Source of the DNA: Candidatus Iainarchaeum andersonii SCGC AAA011-E11
Lineage (GTDB): Archaea; Iainarchaeota; Iainarchaeia; Iainarchaeales; Iainarchaeaceae
Reading direction: 5' to 3'
NCBI GenBank assembly: GCA_000402355.1
Contig: AQRS01000036.1
Span: 1 to 41,722 of the forward strand
DNA length: 41,722 nt
The notes below the pieces were generated by a model. It saw only the letters and a program-made list of their open reading frames with translations, was not told the origin of the DNA and did not search any database. Of the stretch, positions 32,903-41,417 are shown piece after piece. How positions within the stretch are numbered: position 1 is the first letter of the stretch; the number at the start of each line of letters is the position of its first letter. Position numbers and translations under genes: made by a program.

Positions 32903-33343
32903 ATGGAGAAGGACGCGAAGCGGCTCGCAAAAATGATTGACACGGAGTTCCCGTACACGAGGCTCTCGGAGGAAAAAATATCCGAAAGGCTCAAAAAAGA
33001 CGGGACATTCATATTCAAGAAAAGCCTCGGCAAAAGCATTGCGGGATTCGTGGACCTCGAAATCAGGAAAAACACTGGCTTCATAAACGGCGTGAGCGTC
33101 AAAAAAAATCTCCGGAAAAAAGGCATCGGCAAGGAGCTGGTCGAGTTTGCGATTGAGTTCCTAAAAAGCAACGGCGCGAAAAAGGCATCATTGCTCGTGA
33201 AAAGGGACAACGAGGCCGCAAAAAGGCTTTACTCCTCGCAGGGTTTCTTTTTTCTCAGGTTCCACGACAAAAAAATAGACGATTCAATAGTCGAGGTTTG
33301 GGAAAGGGAATTTCCCAGAAAAAACGAGGCATACCTCAATTAG
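32903..33343 (+). CDS. GNAT-family N-acetyltransferase
   Basis: A 146-residue acetyltransferase. VSVKKNLRKKGIGKELVEFA contains the acetyl-CoA loop R/KxxGIG, and NEAAKRLYSSQGF is the conserved motif B. Upstream of the ATG the codons read LSITKA, which looks like a natural GNAT first strand, but there is no ordinary start codon, so the N-terminus may be at a CTG (32885). RimI-like N-terminal acetylation is possible. It overlaps the convergent ProRS gene by 4 bases. Confidence 0.8.
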   Translation: MEKDAKRLAKMIDTEFPYTRLSEEKISERLKKDGTFIFKKSLGKSIAGFVDLEIRKNTGFINGVSVKKNLRKKGIGKELVEFAIEFLKSNGAKKASLLVKRDNEAAKRLYSSQGFFFLRFHDKKIDDSIVEVWEREFPRKNEAYLN

Positions 33344-34773
33344 TAGGACTTCGCAAACAAAACTTTTTTCTGAGCGGGCTTTCCGGAAAAAAAGCATTTT
33401 GCATTTGCTTCCTTCTGGTCAAACGGGATGCAGCGCGAGGTTGCGCCTGTTTCTTCCTTGATTTTTTCCTCCGGCTCCGGATCCATGCAGAAGTAAGCCA
33501 AGGCCATCTTCTTTTCCGCAATTGCGCGCTTGAACTCGCCATAATTCTTTACCTCAACAATGTTCAAATCCAGGAACTTTTTCGCCTTCGCAAACATTTC
33601 CGCGTGCATTTCACCCAAAATTTTTGGGAGCCTTTTCTTCAGCTCGGAAAATTTCACGAATTCCTTTTTCGAGGTGTCCCTGCGCACCACAACCACGTGC
33701 TTCTTCGCCATGTCCTTAGGGCCCAATTCAATGCGCAGCGGAATCCCCTTGAGCTCCCACTCGTTGAACTTCCAGCCCGCACTGTAATTGTCGCGGTCAT
33801 CCACAAAAACGCCGAATTCATCGAGGCCTGAAGCGATTTCGCGCGCCTTTTTCAGCACCTGCTCCTTGGATTTCTCGAAAACAATCGGAACAATGACCGC
33901 CTTGTTCCTCGCGATATTAGGCGGCAGCACCAAACCCTTGTCATCGCCGTGAACCATAACAATCGCGCCAATCAAACGCGTTGAAAAGCCCCAGCTTGAC
34001 TGCCAAGGGAGCTGCTCTTTCGCATTCTCATCCGTGAACCTGATGTTAAATGCCTTTGCAAATCCCTGACCCAAATTGTGCGAGGTGCCCATCTGCAAAG
34101 CCCTTCCATCCGGCATCAAAGCCTCTATTGTCGTGGTGTAAAATGCGCCCGCAAATTTCTCCTTCTCAGTTTTAACGCCGGCAATGACTGGAATCGCGAG
34201 CACTTCCTCGACCATTTTTTTGTACTCGTCCAAAAAAAGCCTGACTTCGCGGTCACAATCCCCTTTGGTTGCATAAACACAGTGGCCTTCCTGCCAAAGG
34301 AATTCGCGCGTCCTGAGGAACAATTTGGTCTGCTTCACTTCCCAGCGCAGAACATTGCACCACTGGTTTATGCGCAATGGCAAATCGCGCCACGAGCGAA
34401 TCCACTTCCCGTAAAAATCATACATTATGGTTTCCGATGTGGGCCTTATCGCGACCTTCTCCTCGCCTTCCTCGGCCTCGACCCACGCAAGTTCCGGCGC
34501 GAATCCCGCGGCGTGCTCCGCCTCTTTCTCAAAAAAACTCTTTGGAATCAAAAGCGGGAAATAGGCGTTCCTGACTTTGTGCTTCTCCATAACTGCGTTG
34601 AAGTAGCTTTGAATTGACTCCCAAATTGCATAACCGTTGGGCCTAATCACCATGAAGCCGCGCGTCGGAGCGTAATCCGCGAGCTCCGCCTTCAGAACCA
34701 CTTGATTGTACCACTCGCTGAAATCCACGCCCTTCTTTACCGTCAGGCCCAGAGTTTGTTCCTTTTCAGCCAT
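33340..34773 (-). CDS. proS: Prolyl-tRNA synthetase, archaeal/eukaryotic type
   Basis: A 477-residue class II synthetase that charges tRNA-Pro. Motif 2 and 3 elements and the anticodon domain are recognisable: RPTSETIMYDFYGKWIRSWRDLP, RTREFLWQEGHC, GDDKGLVLPPNIA, and the C-terminal RCIPFD..CFFSGKPAQKKVLFAKSY of the zinc-type tail, ending in Tyr as in archaeal-type ProRS. There is no INS editing domain, as expected. A TATA-like TTTTAATAA lies about 29 bases upstream. It is adjacent to tRNA-Pro(GGG) on the same strand. Confidence 0.95.
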   Translation of the reverse strand: MAEKEQTLGLTVKKGVDFSEWYNQVVLKAELADYAPTRGFMVIRPNGYAIWESIQSYFNAVMEKHKVRNAYFPLLIPKSFFEKEAEHAAGFAPELAWVEAEEGEEKVAIRPTSETIMYDFYGKWIRSWRDLPLRINQWCNVLRWEVKQTKLFLRTREFLWQEGHCVYATKGDCDREVRLFLDEYKKMVEEVLAIPVIAGVKTEKEKFAGAFYTTTIEALMPDGRALQMGTSHNLGQGFAKAFNIRFTDENAKEQLPWQSSWGFSTRLIGAIVMVHGDDKGLVLPPNIARNKAVIVPIVFEKSKEQVLKKAREIASGLDEFGVFVDDRDNYSAGWKFNEWELKGIPLRIELGPKDMAKKHVVVVRRDTSKKEFVKFSELKKRLPKILGEMHAEMFAKAKKFLDLNIVEVKNYGEFKRAIAEKKMALAYFCMDPEPEEKIKEETGATSRCIPFDQKEANAKCFFSGKPAQKKVLFAKSY

Positions 34774-34860
34774 GTAAACAACAATCCGAGAGAATTATTA
34801 AAACGCTTTGGTAGGGCAGAAAAAGTAACTTGGAGCGCCCTAGGTTCATTTTCCATTACA

Positions 34861-34933
34861 CTTTTCTTTTTGGTACGGCTTTACACTCTTTCTTTTGGTA
34901 CATAGGTTAACTTTCTTTCTTTTTTGGCACAGC
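34861..34933. repeat. Three degenerate direct repeats of CTTTCTTTTTGGTAC
   Basis: Units at 34861-34881, about 34885-34907 and 34911-34933 share CTTTCTTTT(T)GG-YAC followed by a short variable part. They lie between proS and tRNA-Pro(GGG), next to the 14-bp hairpin. No gene is present in the 194-base gap. Confidence 0.45.
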
Positions 34934-34964
34934 TTTTTTCTTTCTTGACAAAGAAAGAAAAAAG
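34933..34964 (-). terminator. 14-bp perfect hairpin at the tRNA-Pro 3' end
   Basis: CTTTTTTCTTTCTT (34933-34946) pairs perfectly with AAGAAAGAAAAAAG (34951-34964) across the loop GACA. It starts 4 bases past the tRNA end on the tRNA strand. It may mark the 3' end of the tRNA transcript. Confidence 0.5.
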
Positions 34965-34967
34965 GTG

Positions 34968-35041
34968 TGGGAGCGCCCAGATTTGAACTGGGGTTACGAG
35001 ACCCCCAGCCTCGCGTGATAACCAAGCTACACTACGCCCCC
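34968..35041 (-). tRNA. tRNA-Pro (anticodon GGG)
   Basis: A full cloverleaf of 74 bases folds: acceptor GGGGGCG with CGCTCCC (one G-T pair), anticodon stem CGAGG/TCTCG with loop CTGGGGG, T-arm CCCAG TTCAAAT CTGGG, discriminator A. CCA is not encoded. No intron. It neighbours the synthetase gene that charges it. Confidence 0.93.
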
Positions 35042-35143
35042 CTCTGAATGAATAGTATCGCTCTGGAAAGACTTTTATTAGTTTTCGTAAGGGGTTTTTG
35101 GATTCAAAGGAATCGGCAAAAAGCAGGAATAATCAATTATACA

Positions 35144-35425
35144 TCAAAGTATCTCAAAATCGTCGCTCTTTTTGCCCTTCATGGACTTGAGCTTTTCACC
35201 AAGCTCGTTTTCTTTTTTCAGGAGTTCGTTGCCGCTGATTTTTTTGGGCGCGAAATCCACATCCTTGAGCTTTATCCTGTCAAAGCTTTTTTTGAGCGCA
35301 TTCATTTCATCCATGCTGCCCTCCGCAGGAACGCCCTTATAGTGGCAGACCCTGCACTCGATCTCGCCGTTTCCGATTTCCGACAAACTCAGCGAAGCGC
35401 ACTGCGGGCAAAACCTCATCTTCAT
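35144..35425 (-). CDS. Zinc-ribbon protein, TFS/RPB9 N-terminal-like
   Basis: A 93-residue protein from ATG 35425; the frame extends upstream, but TATA (TTTTAAATAT) lies about 25 bases before this ATG. MRFCPQCASLSLSEIGNG...ECRVCHYKG is a four-Cys zinc ribbon of the type at the N-terminus of RNA polymerase subunit RPB9/TFS. The C-terminal half is a charged helix (ELLKKENELGEKLKSMKGKK) and lacks the second zinc ribbon with the DE catalytic pair of TFS. It may contact RNA polymerase or another nucleic-acid machine. Confidence 0.75.
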   Translation of the reverse strand: MKMRFCPQCASLSLSEIGNGEIECRVCHYKGVPAEGSMDEMNALKKSFDRIKLKDVDFAPKKISGNELLKKENELGEKLKSMKGKKSDDFEIL

Positions 35426-35543
35426 AATATATTCAACAGCCCCAAAATATTTAAAAGTTGGCAAAAATGCATTCATTTATCAATGGCTGCACACAAAACA
35501 AAATGTTTATATGGAACAAAACACAGTTTTATCAGGTGGTTCA

Positions 35544-35936
35544 ATGGGCAAAAACTTTCGGTTTATCGCAATAGCAGGAATAATACTTTTCATTGCGCTG
35601 AGCGGCTGCGCACAGCAAACCCAACAGCCACCGCAAAGCGGGAACAACGACGGAACACAGACAGGCAACGGAGAAACAGGCGCGAAAATAATCGAAGTAA
35701 CGATAAAGGACTTCGCTTATTCCCCGAGCCAACTCGCGGTTAATGCAGGCGACACAGTTAAATGGACCAACCTTGACAGCGCGCCGCACACCGTTACCTC
35801 TGATTCGGGAAGCGAACTTGATTCCGACCAGCTGAACAAAGGCCAGTCATTCTCACACACATTCGCAGTTGCGGGAACATATGATTACCACTGCGCTGTC
35901 CATCCAAGCATGAAGGCAAGCGTTACAGTGCAGTAA
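35544..35936 (+). CDS. Cupredoxin (plastocyanin-like) lipoprotein
   Basis: A 130-residue exported copper protein from ATG 35544, preceded by GGTGG. Signal peptide and lipobox FIALSGCAQQ anchor it to the membrane. A Gln/Gly/Asn-rich linker is followed by a cupredoxin fold: VTIKDFAYSPSQLAVNAGDTVKW, SAPHTVTS (His ligand), and YHCAVHPSMKASV (Cys, His, Met ligands). It should carry electrons outside the membrane. It stands alone; no oxidase genes lie nearby. Confidence 0.88.
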   Translation: MGKNFRFIAIAGIILFIALSGCAQQTQQPPQSGNNDGTQTGNGETGAKIIEVTIKDFAYSPSQLAVNAGDTVKWTNLDSAPHTVTSDSGSELDSDQLNKGQSFSHTFAVAGTYDYHCAVHPSMKASVTVQ

Positions 35937-35971
35937 AAACAACTCGGCAAATCCGAAATATGCGGCCAAAA

Positions 35972-36796
35972 CTAGTTTTGTAAAGGCTTAGCGTCAGGCA
36001 ATTTCTTGTCAAGGAAACCCTTGAAAACATTTATTATCATCAGCGATGCCAAAGTGAATTCAAGCGGCGGCGCGAACGAAGGCAGGAAAGAAAGTATAAG
36101 CCCCACACCTGTTCCAGCCAGCACCATTCCGCACATGGTCCTGGGAGAGGTACGCGGCTCGAGAAGCATGAAAGAGGCGAAAAAAAAGAAAGTGGAAACA
36201 AAAAGCGGCTTTACGAGCGAACTCAACGGAGTGCCGAAGAAAACCGCGAGCGAAACCGCGTAAGCAATGAAAAAGGAAAGCGTGAGGGGAAGCCTCCGCA
36301 TCCTGTAGGAAATGTAAAAACCAAGCGGAACCGCGAGCAATGTCGAGGCAACCCACCACGCGCCAAAAACCTTTTGCCCCAAAATGTAAGTGAAAATAAT
36401 TACAGCCGAGAAAACTCCGAAGCCCGCTGGATTGAATATGTTCCTTTTTTCGCTCCTGATTATGCGCTTCGAAACAATGGCGATTGTGGCAGCAACCAGC
36501 GGAACAATTATGGGAGCGGACTGGTCAATGATTCCGTTGACGAGTAGCCCGCTGATGACCGCGGTTTTCGGCAATGCAAGCGGCTTCTTGAGCAAAAAAT
36601 ATTTTATTGAAAGGTCGAGGCAGGCGGCAAAAGCAGGAACAATCAAAGTGCGCGCAAAAACGCTCAGCAGCAAAGCGGTGTTCTGCGAGGAGAAAAAATT
36701 GAAGTAAAGGTTCGAAACAACGCTCAGGGCTGACAAAAAAATTATCATGAAGTCATACATCTGCAATGCTTTGATGCGCTCCATAATGGCCGGCAT
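35972..36796 (-). CDS. RnfD/NqrB-like membrane protein
   Basis: A 275-residue polytopic protein from ATG 36796, which has a TATA-like ATTAAAT about 30 bases upstream. Some nine hydrophobic helices. SEKRNIFNPAGFGVFSAV and MLLEPRTSPRT are hallmark RnfD/NqrB segments. No (S/D)GA(T/S) flavin-attachment motif was seen, so covalent FMN is unlikely. Other Rnf or Nqr subunits are not in this window, so it may act alone or in an unlinked complex. Substrate and partner are unknown. Confidence 0.75.
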   Translation of the reverse strand: MPAIMERIKALQMYDFMIIFLSALSVVSNLYFNFFSSQNTALLLSVFARTLIVPAFAACLDLSIKYFLLKKPLALPKTAVISGLLVNGIIDQSAPIIVPLVAATIAIVSKRIIRSEKRNIFNPAGFGVFSAVIIFTYILGQKVFGAWWVASTLLAVPLGFYISYRMRRLPLTLSFFIAYAVSLAVFFGTPLSSLVKPLFVSTFFFFASFMLLEPRTSPRTMCGMVLAGTGVGLILSFLPSFAPPLEFTLASLMIINVFKGFLDKKLPDAKPLQN

Positions 36797-36870
36797 GTGC
36801 AGAAATAAGCATTGCGGGAATTTAATTGTTGGCTTGTGAATGTTTCGAAATGGCAAAAAAATAAACTGAA

Positions 36871-36998
36871 TGGGGCTGCCCGGATTCGAACCGGGGTCGT
36901 AAGCTCTTTTGAATCAATTGTGCCTTGCAGGAGCATATCCTGCCGGAACAAGAGATTTCCCAAAGCTTAAATGCTGGACCAGGCTACACCACAACCCC
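36871..36998 (-). tRNA. tRNA-Pro (anticodon UGG) with BHB intron
   Basis: Acceptor GGGGTTG/CAGCCCC, T-arm CCCGG TTCGAAT CCGGG, discriminator A; anticodon stem TAAGC/GCTTA. A 53-base intron (36906-36958) interrupts the loop after position 37. Around it, TTTG/CAAA forms the 4-bp central helix with 3-base bulges GGA and AGA, a canonical bulge-helix-bulge for the archaeal splicing endonuclease. The spliced RNA is 75 bases with anticodon TGG. CCA is not encoded. Confidence 0.92.
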
Positions 36999-37104
36999 AT
37001 GCAAGGCTTTCTTGGAACCTAAGATTTTACGCCACCAAACCTTTTAAAATGCTGCAAAAAACCCGGAAAAACGTATTTTAAGGGTTAAAGCGCAAAGGAT
37101 TACT

Positions 37105-38955
37105 ATGCAATTTTCCGAACTCGCGGCTTATTTTGAGCGCATAGAAAACGTATCCTCGAGGCTCGAAATGACCTCAATCCTCGCGGAACTGCTTGCAAAG
37201 GCAGGCGCAAAGGAAATAAGGCACATCATTTACCTCTCGCAAGGCTCATTAGGGCCCAGCCATTTAGCAATAGAAGCAGGCCTCGGAGAAGGCCTCATAG
37301 AGCAGGGCATTGCGCGCGCATTCGGCTACTCAAAAGAAGAGGTTGAAAAGCTTTACAAGGAAACTGGGGACCTTGGGGACGTAGCGAAAAAACTCGGCGA
37401 CAAAAAAAAGCAGAGCTCGCTGTTCTCGGAAAAATTGTCAATAGAAAAAGTTTTCTCGAACTTCAAAAAAATCTCGGAAACAGAAGGCAAAGGAAGCCAG
37501 GACTCCAAACTCAAGATGTTCGCGGAACTCCTGAACAGCGCTTCGGGAACCGAAGCGAAATTCGTTGCGCGCATCCCATTGGGAAACATGCGCCTAGGCA
37601 TCGGCGACCCCACGATAATGGAATCGCTCGCAGTGAATTACCTCGGCGAGTTTTTGAAGGGCAAACAAACGAAAAAAGAAATCGAGGCAACGCTCAAGGA
37701 AAAGAAAGAGGAAAAAAGGAAAGAGGAATTCTGGAGGAAGGCGAGGCAAAGGCTCCGCGAAATCATAGAGGAAAAGTACAACATTTACTCGGACCTCGGC
37801 GGAATAGCGGAAAACCTGAAGGAAAACGGGCTGAAAGGATTGGAGGGAATCTCAATCGAGCCCGGCGTCCCGATAAGGCCCACGCTCGCGGAAAGGCTGC
37901 CAAGCTCAAAAGAGATAATAAAAAAGCTGGGGAGATGTGCCGTAGAAGCAAAGTACGACGGTTTTCGCCTTCAGTGCCACAAGAACGGAAACTCAATAAT
38001 AATTTTTTCGAGGCAGGCGGAAAACGTGACGCACATGTTCCCCGATTTGGTGAACGCAATCAATGCGCAGGTGAAGGCAAAAAAAATGATTTTTGAAGGA
38101 GAGGCGCTTGCATACAACGAGGAAACCGGACAGTACTTTCCGTTCCAAATAACCATACAGCGCAAAAGGAAGTACGACATCAAAAAAATGTCGGAAGATT
38201 TCCCGCTCAAGATGTTCGCGTTCGACATAATGTACCTTGAGGGAAAAAACTGCATGGAAAAGCCTTTCAAGGAGAGGAGGAAACTCCTGGCAAAAGCGAT
38301 AGGCAAGGGGAAAATAATCGAGCTGACAAAAAGCATTGAAACCGGTGACGCGGAAAAAATGGAGGCATTTTTCCTCGAAAGCATCGAAAATGGCCTCGAA
38401 GGAATAATAGCAAAGGATTTGAGCGCGAGATACATTGCCGGCGCGAGGAAATACGCGTGGATAAAGCTCAAGAGAAGCTACAAAGGGGAATTGTCTGATT
38501 CGGCGGACGTCACGATAATCGGCTACTTCAAGGGCCGCGGCAAAAGGACGCAGTTTGGCCTCGGAGGCCTGCTGACCGCGGTTTATGATGAAGCAACCGA
38601 TTCGTTCAAGAGCATCGCAAAAATAGGAACCGGAATGACCGAGGAAATCCTTGTAGAACTGGAGAAAAAGCTGAGCAAAATATCGCAGAAGGAAAAGCCC
38701 GCGCGCGTGGATTCTGAAATTGAGCCCGATTCCTGGGTAAAGCCGTTTTACGTGATTGAGGTGCGCGCCGACGAAATAACGAAAAGCCCCATGCACACCG
38801 CCGGAAAAACAAAAGGAGAACCGGGGTTTGCCTTGAGGTTTCCGCGCATGATCAAATTCCGCGAGAAGAAACCGGAAGAGAGCACTTCCGTAAAAGAAAT
38901 ACTCGCGATGTACAAAAACCAGGGCAGCATAAAACTTAATGAAACGCCAGGCTGA
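37105..38955 (+). CDS. lig: ATP-dependent DNA ligase
   Basis: A 616-residue archaeal ligase. The N-terminal 240 residues form the DNA-binding domain (FSELAAYFERIENVSSRLEM). The adenylated lysine is in motif I, EAKYDGFRLQ (family KxDG), followed by FSRQAENVTHMFPD, EGEALAYNE, and KLKRSYKGE (motif V). The C-terminal OB domain includes FALRFPRMIKFREKKP. Length and order match the euryarchaeal type. A small membrane protein gene follows. Confidence 0.95.
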   Translation: MQFSELAAYFERIENVSSRLEMTSILAELLAKAGAKEIRHIIYLSQGSLGPSHLAIEAGLGEGLIEQGIARAFGYSKEEVEKLYKETGDLGDVAKKLGDKKKQSSLFSEKLSIEKVFSNFKKISETEGKGSQDSKLKMFAELLNSASGTEAKFVARIPLGNMRLGIGDPTIMESLAVNYLGEFLKGKQTKKEIEATLKEKKEEKRKEEFWRKARQRLREIIEEKYNIYSDLGGIAENLKENGLKGLEGISIEPGVPIRPTLAERLPSSKEIIKKLGRCAVEAKYDGFRLQCHKNGNSIIIFSRQAENVTHMFPDLVNAINAQVKAKKMIFEGEALAYNEETGQYFPFQITIQRKRKYDIKKMSEDFPLKMFAFDIMYLEGKNCMEKPFKERRKLLAKAIGKGKIIELTKSIETGDAEKMEAFFLESIENGLEGIIAKDLSARYIAGARKYAWIKLKRSYKGELSDSADVTIIGYFKGRGKRTQFGLGGLLTAVYDEATDSFKSIAKIGTGMTEEILVELEKKLSKISQKEKPARVDSEIEPDSWVKPFYVIEVRADEITKSPMHTAGKTKGEPGFALRFPRMIKFREKKPEESTSVKEILAMYKNQGSIKLNETPG

Positions 38956-39002
38956 AAACCGCTGGGCTGAATTAATATATCCGTTTGCGCATCTATTAAA
39001 CT

Positions 39003-39248
39003 ATGTCAAGACTGATGTACTGGGGCGAAAAAGCCGCCTATGTCGCCATAGCGTTCGTCGCGATAATCGCATTCTATGCCTTGTTCAAGATGTGGAGCGA
39101 GGGAAAGCTCAATTACTTCCTTTTTACCGGTGATTTTGAGAGCGCCGCAATAATTTTCCTCGTGGTATTCGCGCTGGGTTTTTTGCTCAAAAAGCTGTGG
39201 AAATGGGAAATACACCAGATATTCAGGCCGCATAAAAGGAGGCAGTAA
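39003..39248 (+). CDS. Small two-helix membrane protein
   Basis: An 81-residue protein with helices AAYVAIAFVAIIAFYALF and AAIIFLVVFALGFLLKKLW and a basic tail (HQIFRPHKRRQ). A TATA-like TTAATATAT lies near 38970. It is separated by 3 bases from the next gene and is likely co-transcribed with it. Family not recognised. Confidence 0.7.
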   Translation: MSRLMYWGEKAAYVAIAFVAIIAFYALFKMWSEGKLNYFLFTGDFESAAIIFLVVFALGFLLKKLWKWEIHQIFRPHKRRQ

Positions 39249-39251
39249 AAC

Positions 39252-40175
39252 GTGGAAAGCCCGTTCAGGATCCTGGTTGCCGCAATTATAACAGCGGCAT
39301 TTCTCTACATTTTGCTCAGCTACTTTATTTTCCCTGAACAGGATGCGGCAACCGCAATAAAAAAATCGCTTGACTACGCGGAACAGAACACGGGAAAAAG
39401 CTACACAACCCAAATGGATATTCCAAAGGGCCTTTCATTCGGCGGAAAAACATTTGACACGCGGACAAGGAGTGTTAGGTTTGAATGCAGTTCCCCGGAA
39501 ACATGCAATTCAGGCGCGATTGAAATAACCGCGAGGAGCTTCACGGCAAAGCAAAAAATTTCCGGAGAAGCGCACTTCAGGTGCGTGCGCAAGGAAACCA
39601 TAAACGACTGCGTAATCTACTTCGGGGAAAAGCCGGCACAGCTCGAAATAATCGGCTTTGAGGCAAAGGAAAGCATCGGCGGCACGCAAAAAACGCTCGA
39701 GCTGGATGTGCAGAACACGGGCTCCCTCAACTCAATTGGGGGATTCTATGCCGCAAAAATTTACAGGGTTACGGCAGAGGGCACCGAAGAAAAAAGGAAT
39801 CTTGTCAGGGATTTCGGTTCCGCGCTCAATAATCTCGGGCCCGGAGAGGCACAGAAAATAGCCATACAATTCGAGGTCGCTGCAGGCGCAAGATACGCGG
39901 CAACCGCAACGGTATCCGGAGAGGATTCAGGGGAAGACAGTGCAGAAAAAGAGTTCGGGATAAGCGGAAATCTCAATCCCGCGTGCAAAGCGGTTGCAAA
40001 ACAGGCGCAATATGAACAAGCAGGCTCATGCATAACCGAATACTCCTGTGAAGGCTGCAATGCGGGATATGAATGCAAGGCGGCGTGGGAACAAAAAGGA
40101 ACCATTGGAATAACGGGTTTCTATCCCGACAAAGCCATTGTTTCAACTGAAAAAACCGGCGGCAGCTGCACTTAA
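39252..40175 (+). CDS. Membrane-anchored extracellular protein
   Basis: A 307-residue protein starting at GTG 39252, 3 bases after the previous stop. A membrane helix (ILVAAIITAAFLYILLSYFIF) anchors a large outer domain. The middle is beta-rich (LELDVQNTGSLNSIGGFY, CARDB-like). The last 60 residues have paired Cys (CKAVAKQAQYEQAGSCI, SCEGCNAGYEC) that may form disulfides. No enzyme motif. It is probably a surface protein working with the small membrane partner. Confidence 0.75.
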   Translation: MESPFRILVAAIITAAFLYILLSYFIFPEQDAATAIKKSLDYAEQNTGKSYTTQMDIPKGLSFGGKTFDTRTRSVRFECSSPETCNSGAIEITARSFTAKQKISGEAHFRCVRKETINDCVIYFGEKPAQLEIIGFEAKESIGGTQKTLELDVQNTGSLNSIGGFYAAKIYRVTAEGTEEKRNLVRDFGSALNNLGPGEAQKIAIQFEVAAGARYAATATVSGEDSGEDSAEKEFGISGNLNPACKAVAKQAQYEQAGSCITEYSCEGCNAGYECKAAWEQKGTIGITGFYPDKAIVSTEKTGGSCT

Positions 40176-40191
40176 AAAAATCAATAAGCCC

Positions 40192-40743
40192 CTAGAGATT
40201 TGCGAATTCCAAAACCATGTTTTTGTTCCTGACTTCAGGGTGGAACAAAACGCCGAAAAAAGGCTTTTTGCGGTGCCTGAAAGCCTGTATGCACTTCCCT
40301 GATTCGGAAAAAGCCTCGAAAGACTCCGAAAACAAATTGTTTTTCACAATGCACGCGTTATGCAGCGCGTAAACCTCTGTGCTCCCTGAAATGCCCAAAA
40401 ATTTTTTGGCAAACAAAATTTTCTGCAAGCCTATTTCCTGGTTTTTTTCCAGGGAACAGCCGTTAACCAGGGCAATTATCTGCGCGCCCGCACAAATACC
40501 CAGAACCGGCTTTTCAAACGAATTCAAAAAAGAGAATTTTTCGAGGCATTCCGAGTACCTAAAATCTTTTAGCGAGGTTCCGCAGATTATTATTTTGTCG
40601 GCGCTGGACAAATCCTTTTTTGTCAAATCCGTGTAATGCCTGGCCTCGTGCTCTACACCGGCGTTCCGCAAAATGCCAAGCACCGGCTTCACGAACTCGA
40701 AAAAATGCAGTTCCTGCGCGCACACATTTACCACGAGAATCAT
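40192..40743 (-). CDS. Class I glutamine amidotransferase-like protein
   Basis: A 183-residue glutaminase fold. Cys84 in GICAGAQ and His168-Glu170 in FHPEVRN form the triad. It resembles the stand-alone GMP synthase subunit but lacks its usual length and YHLEGH-like motifs. Its ATG overlaps the stop of the upstream Dph6-like gene (ATGA), so the two are translated together. It may supply ammonia to that ligase; this is inference. Confidence 0.8.
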   Translation of the reverse strand: MILVVNVCAQELHFFEFVKPVLGILRNAGVEHEARHYTDLTKKDLSSADKIIICGTSLKDFRYSECLEKFSFLNSFEKPVLGICAGAQIIALVNGCSLEKNQEIGLQKILFAKKFLGISGSTEVYALHNACIVKNNLFSESFEAFSESGKCIQAFRHRKKPFFGVLFHPEVRNKNMVLEFANL

Positions 40744-41417
40744 TTCTGCACCGCCTCAAGCTTTTCGATTGCCAGAATTTTTGCGCCATGCCTGCCGTCA
40801 ATGGCTTTGCTCTCCAAAATCCGCAGCTTTTTCCTGAAGAACGGCGCATCAAGGGCAAAGCTCTCGAATTCTCCCCCTTCTCCCGCGGGATTAACCTGGA
40901 GCTTTTCAGCAAGCGGCTTCACGTCACGGATGAATGAAGCATCTATTTTCCGCCCCAGGAAATTCTCGAAGCCCTGCGCGAAAACACCCGCAACAATTGA
41001 ATCTATTTTTTCTTCCTGCAATTCGCGGAGCAGCTCGAATTGGTCCTTCTGCCACAATGGATTGAAGCACTCCAATTCAAGGGAATCGCAAACCCCCTGG
41101 ATTCTCGAAGCCTGGTAGCATGAAGCAATGGCACCGGAAACAACGCCACGGATACCGAATTTTTTCTTTGCCGCCGAAATTGCTTTTTCCAAATCCGCGA
41201 GCTCCTTTTCCTTTTCGCCCTTGGTCTTCTGCAGCATAATCGGAAGGCCGATGCATTCAGCCTGCTTTTCCACCCATTGAATGTTCGGGGTGTGGAACAT
41301 GAAACTCCCGGGGTTTTCCGAAACCAGAGTGATGAGGCACTTCACTTTGGAGTGGCGAATCGCGTAGCCCAGCGCGAGCGTGGAATCCTTGCCCCCTGAA
41401 AAAAGAACCGCAAGCAT
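40740..41417 (-). CDS. dph6: Dph6-like diphthine-ammonia ligase
   Basis: A 225-residue PP-loop ATP pyrophosphatase. SGGKDST is at residues 7-13. Family motifs VVSGAIASCYQASRI, FNPLWQKDQ, and NPAGEGGEFESFALDAP are all present, matching Dph6, which amidates diphthine on EF-2 with ATP and ammonia. Length is that of archaeal members. It lies upstream of and overlaps the amidotransferase gene. Confidence 0.92.
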   Translation of the reverse strand: MLAVLFSGGKDSTLALGYAIRHSKVKCLITLVSENPGSFMFHTPNIQWVEKQAECIGLPIMLQKTKGEKEKELADLEKAISAAKKKFGIRGVVSGAIASCYQASRIQGVCDSLELECFNPLWQKDQFELLRELQEEKIDSIVAGVFAQGFENFLGRKIDASFIRDVKPLAEKLQVNPAGEGGEFESFALDAPFFRKKLRILESKAIDGRHGAKILAIEKLEAVQK

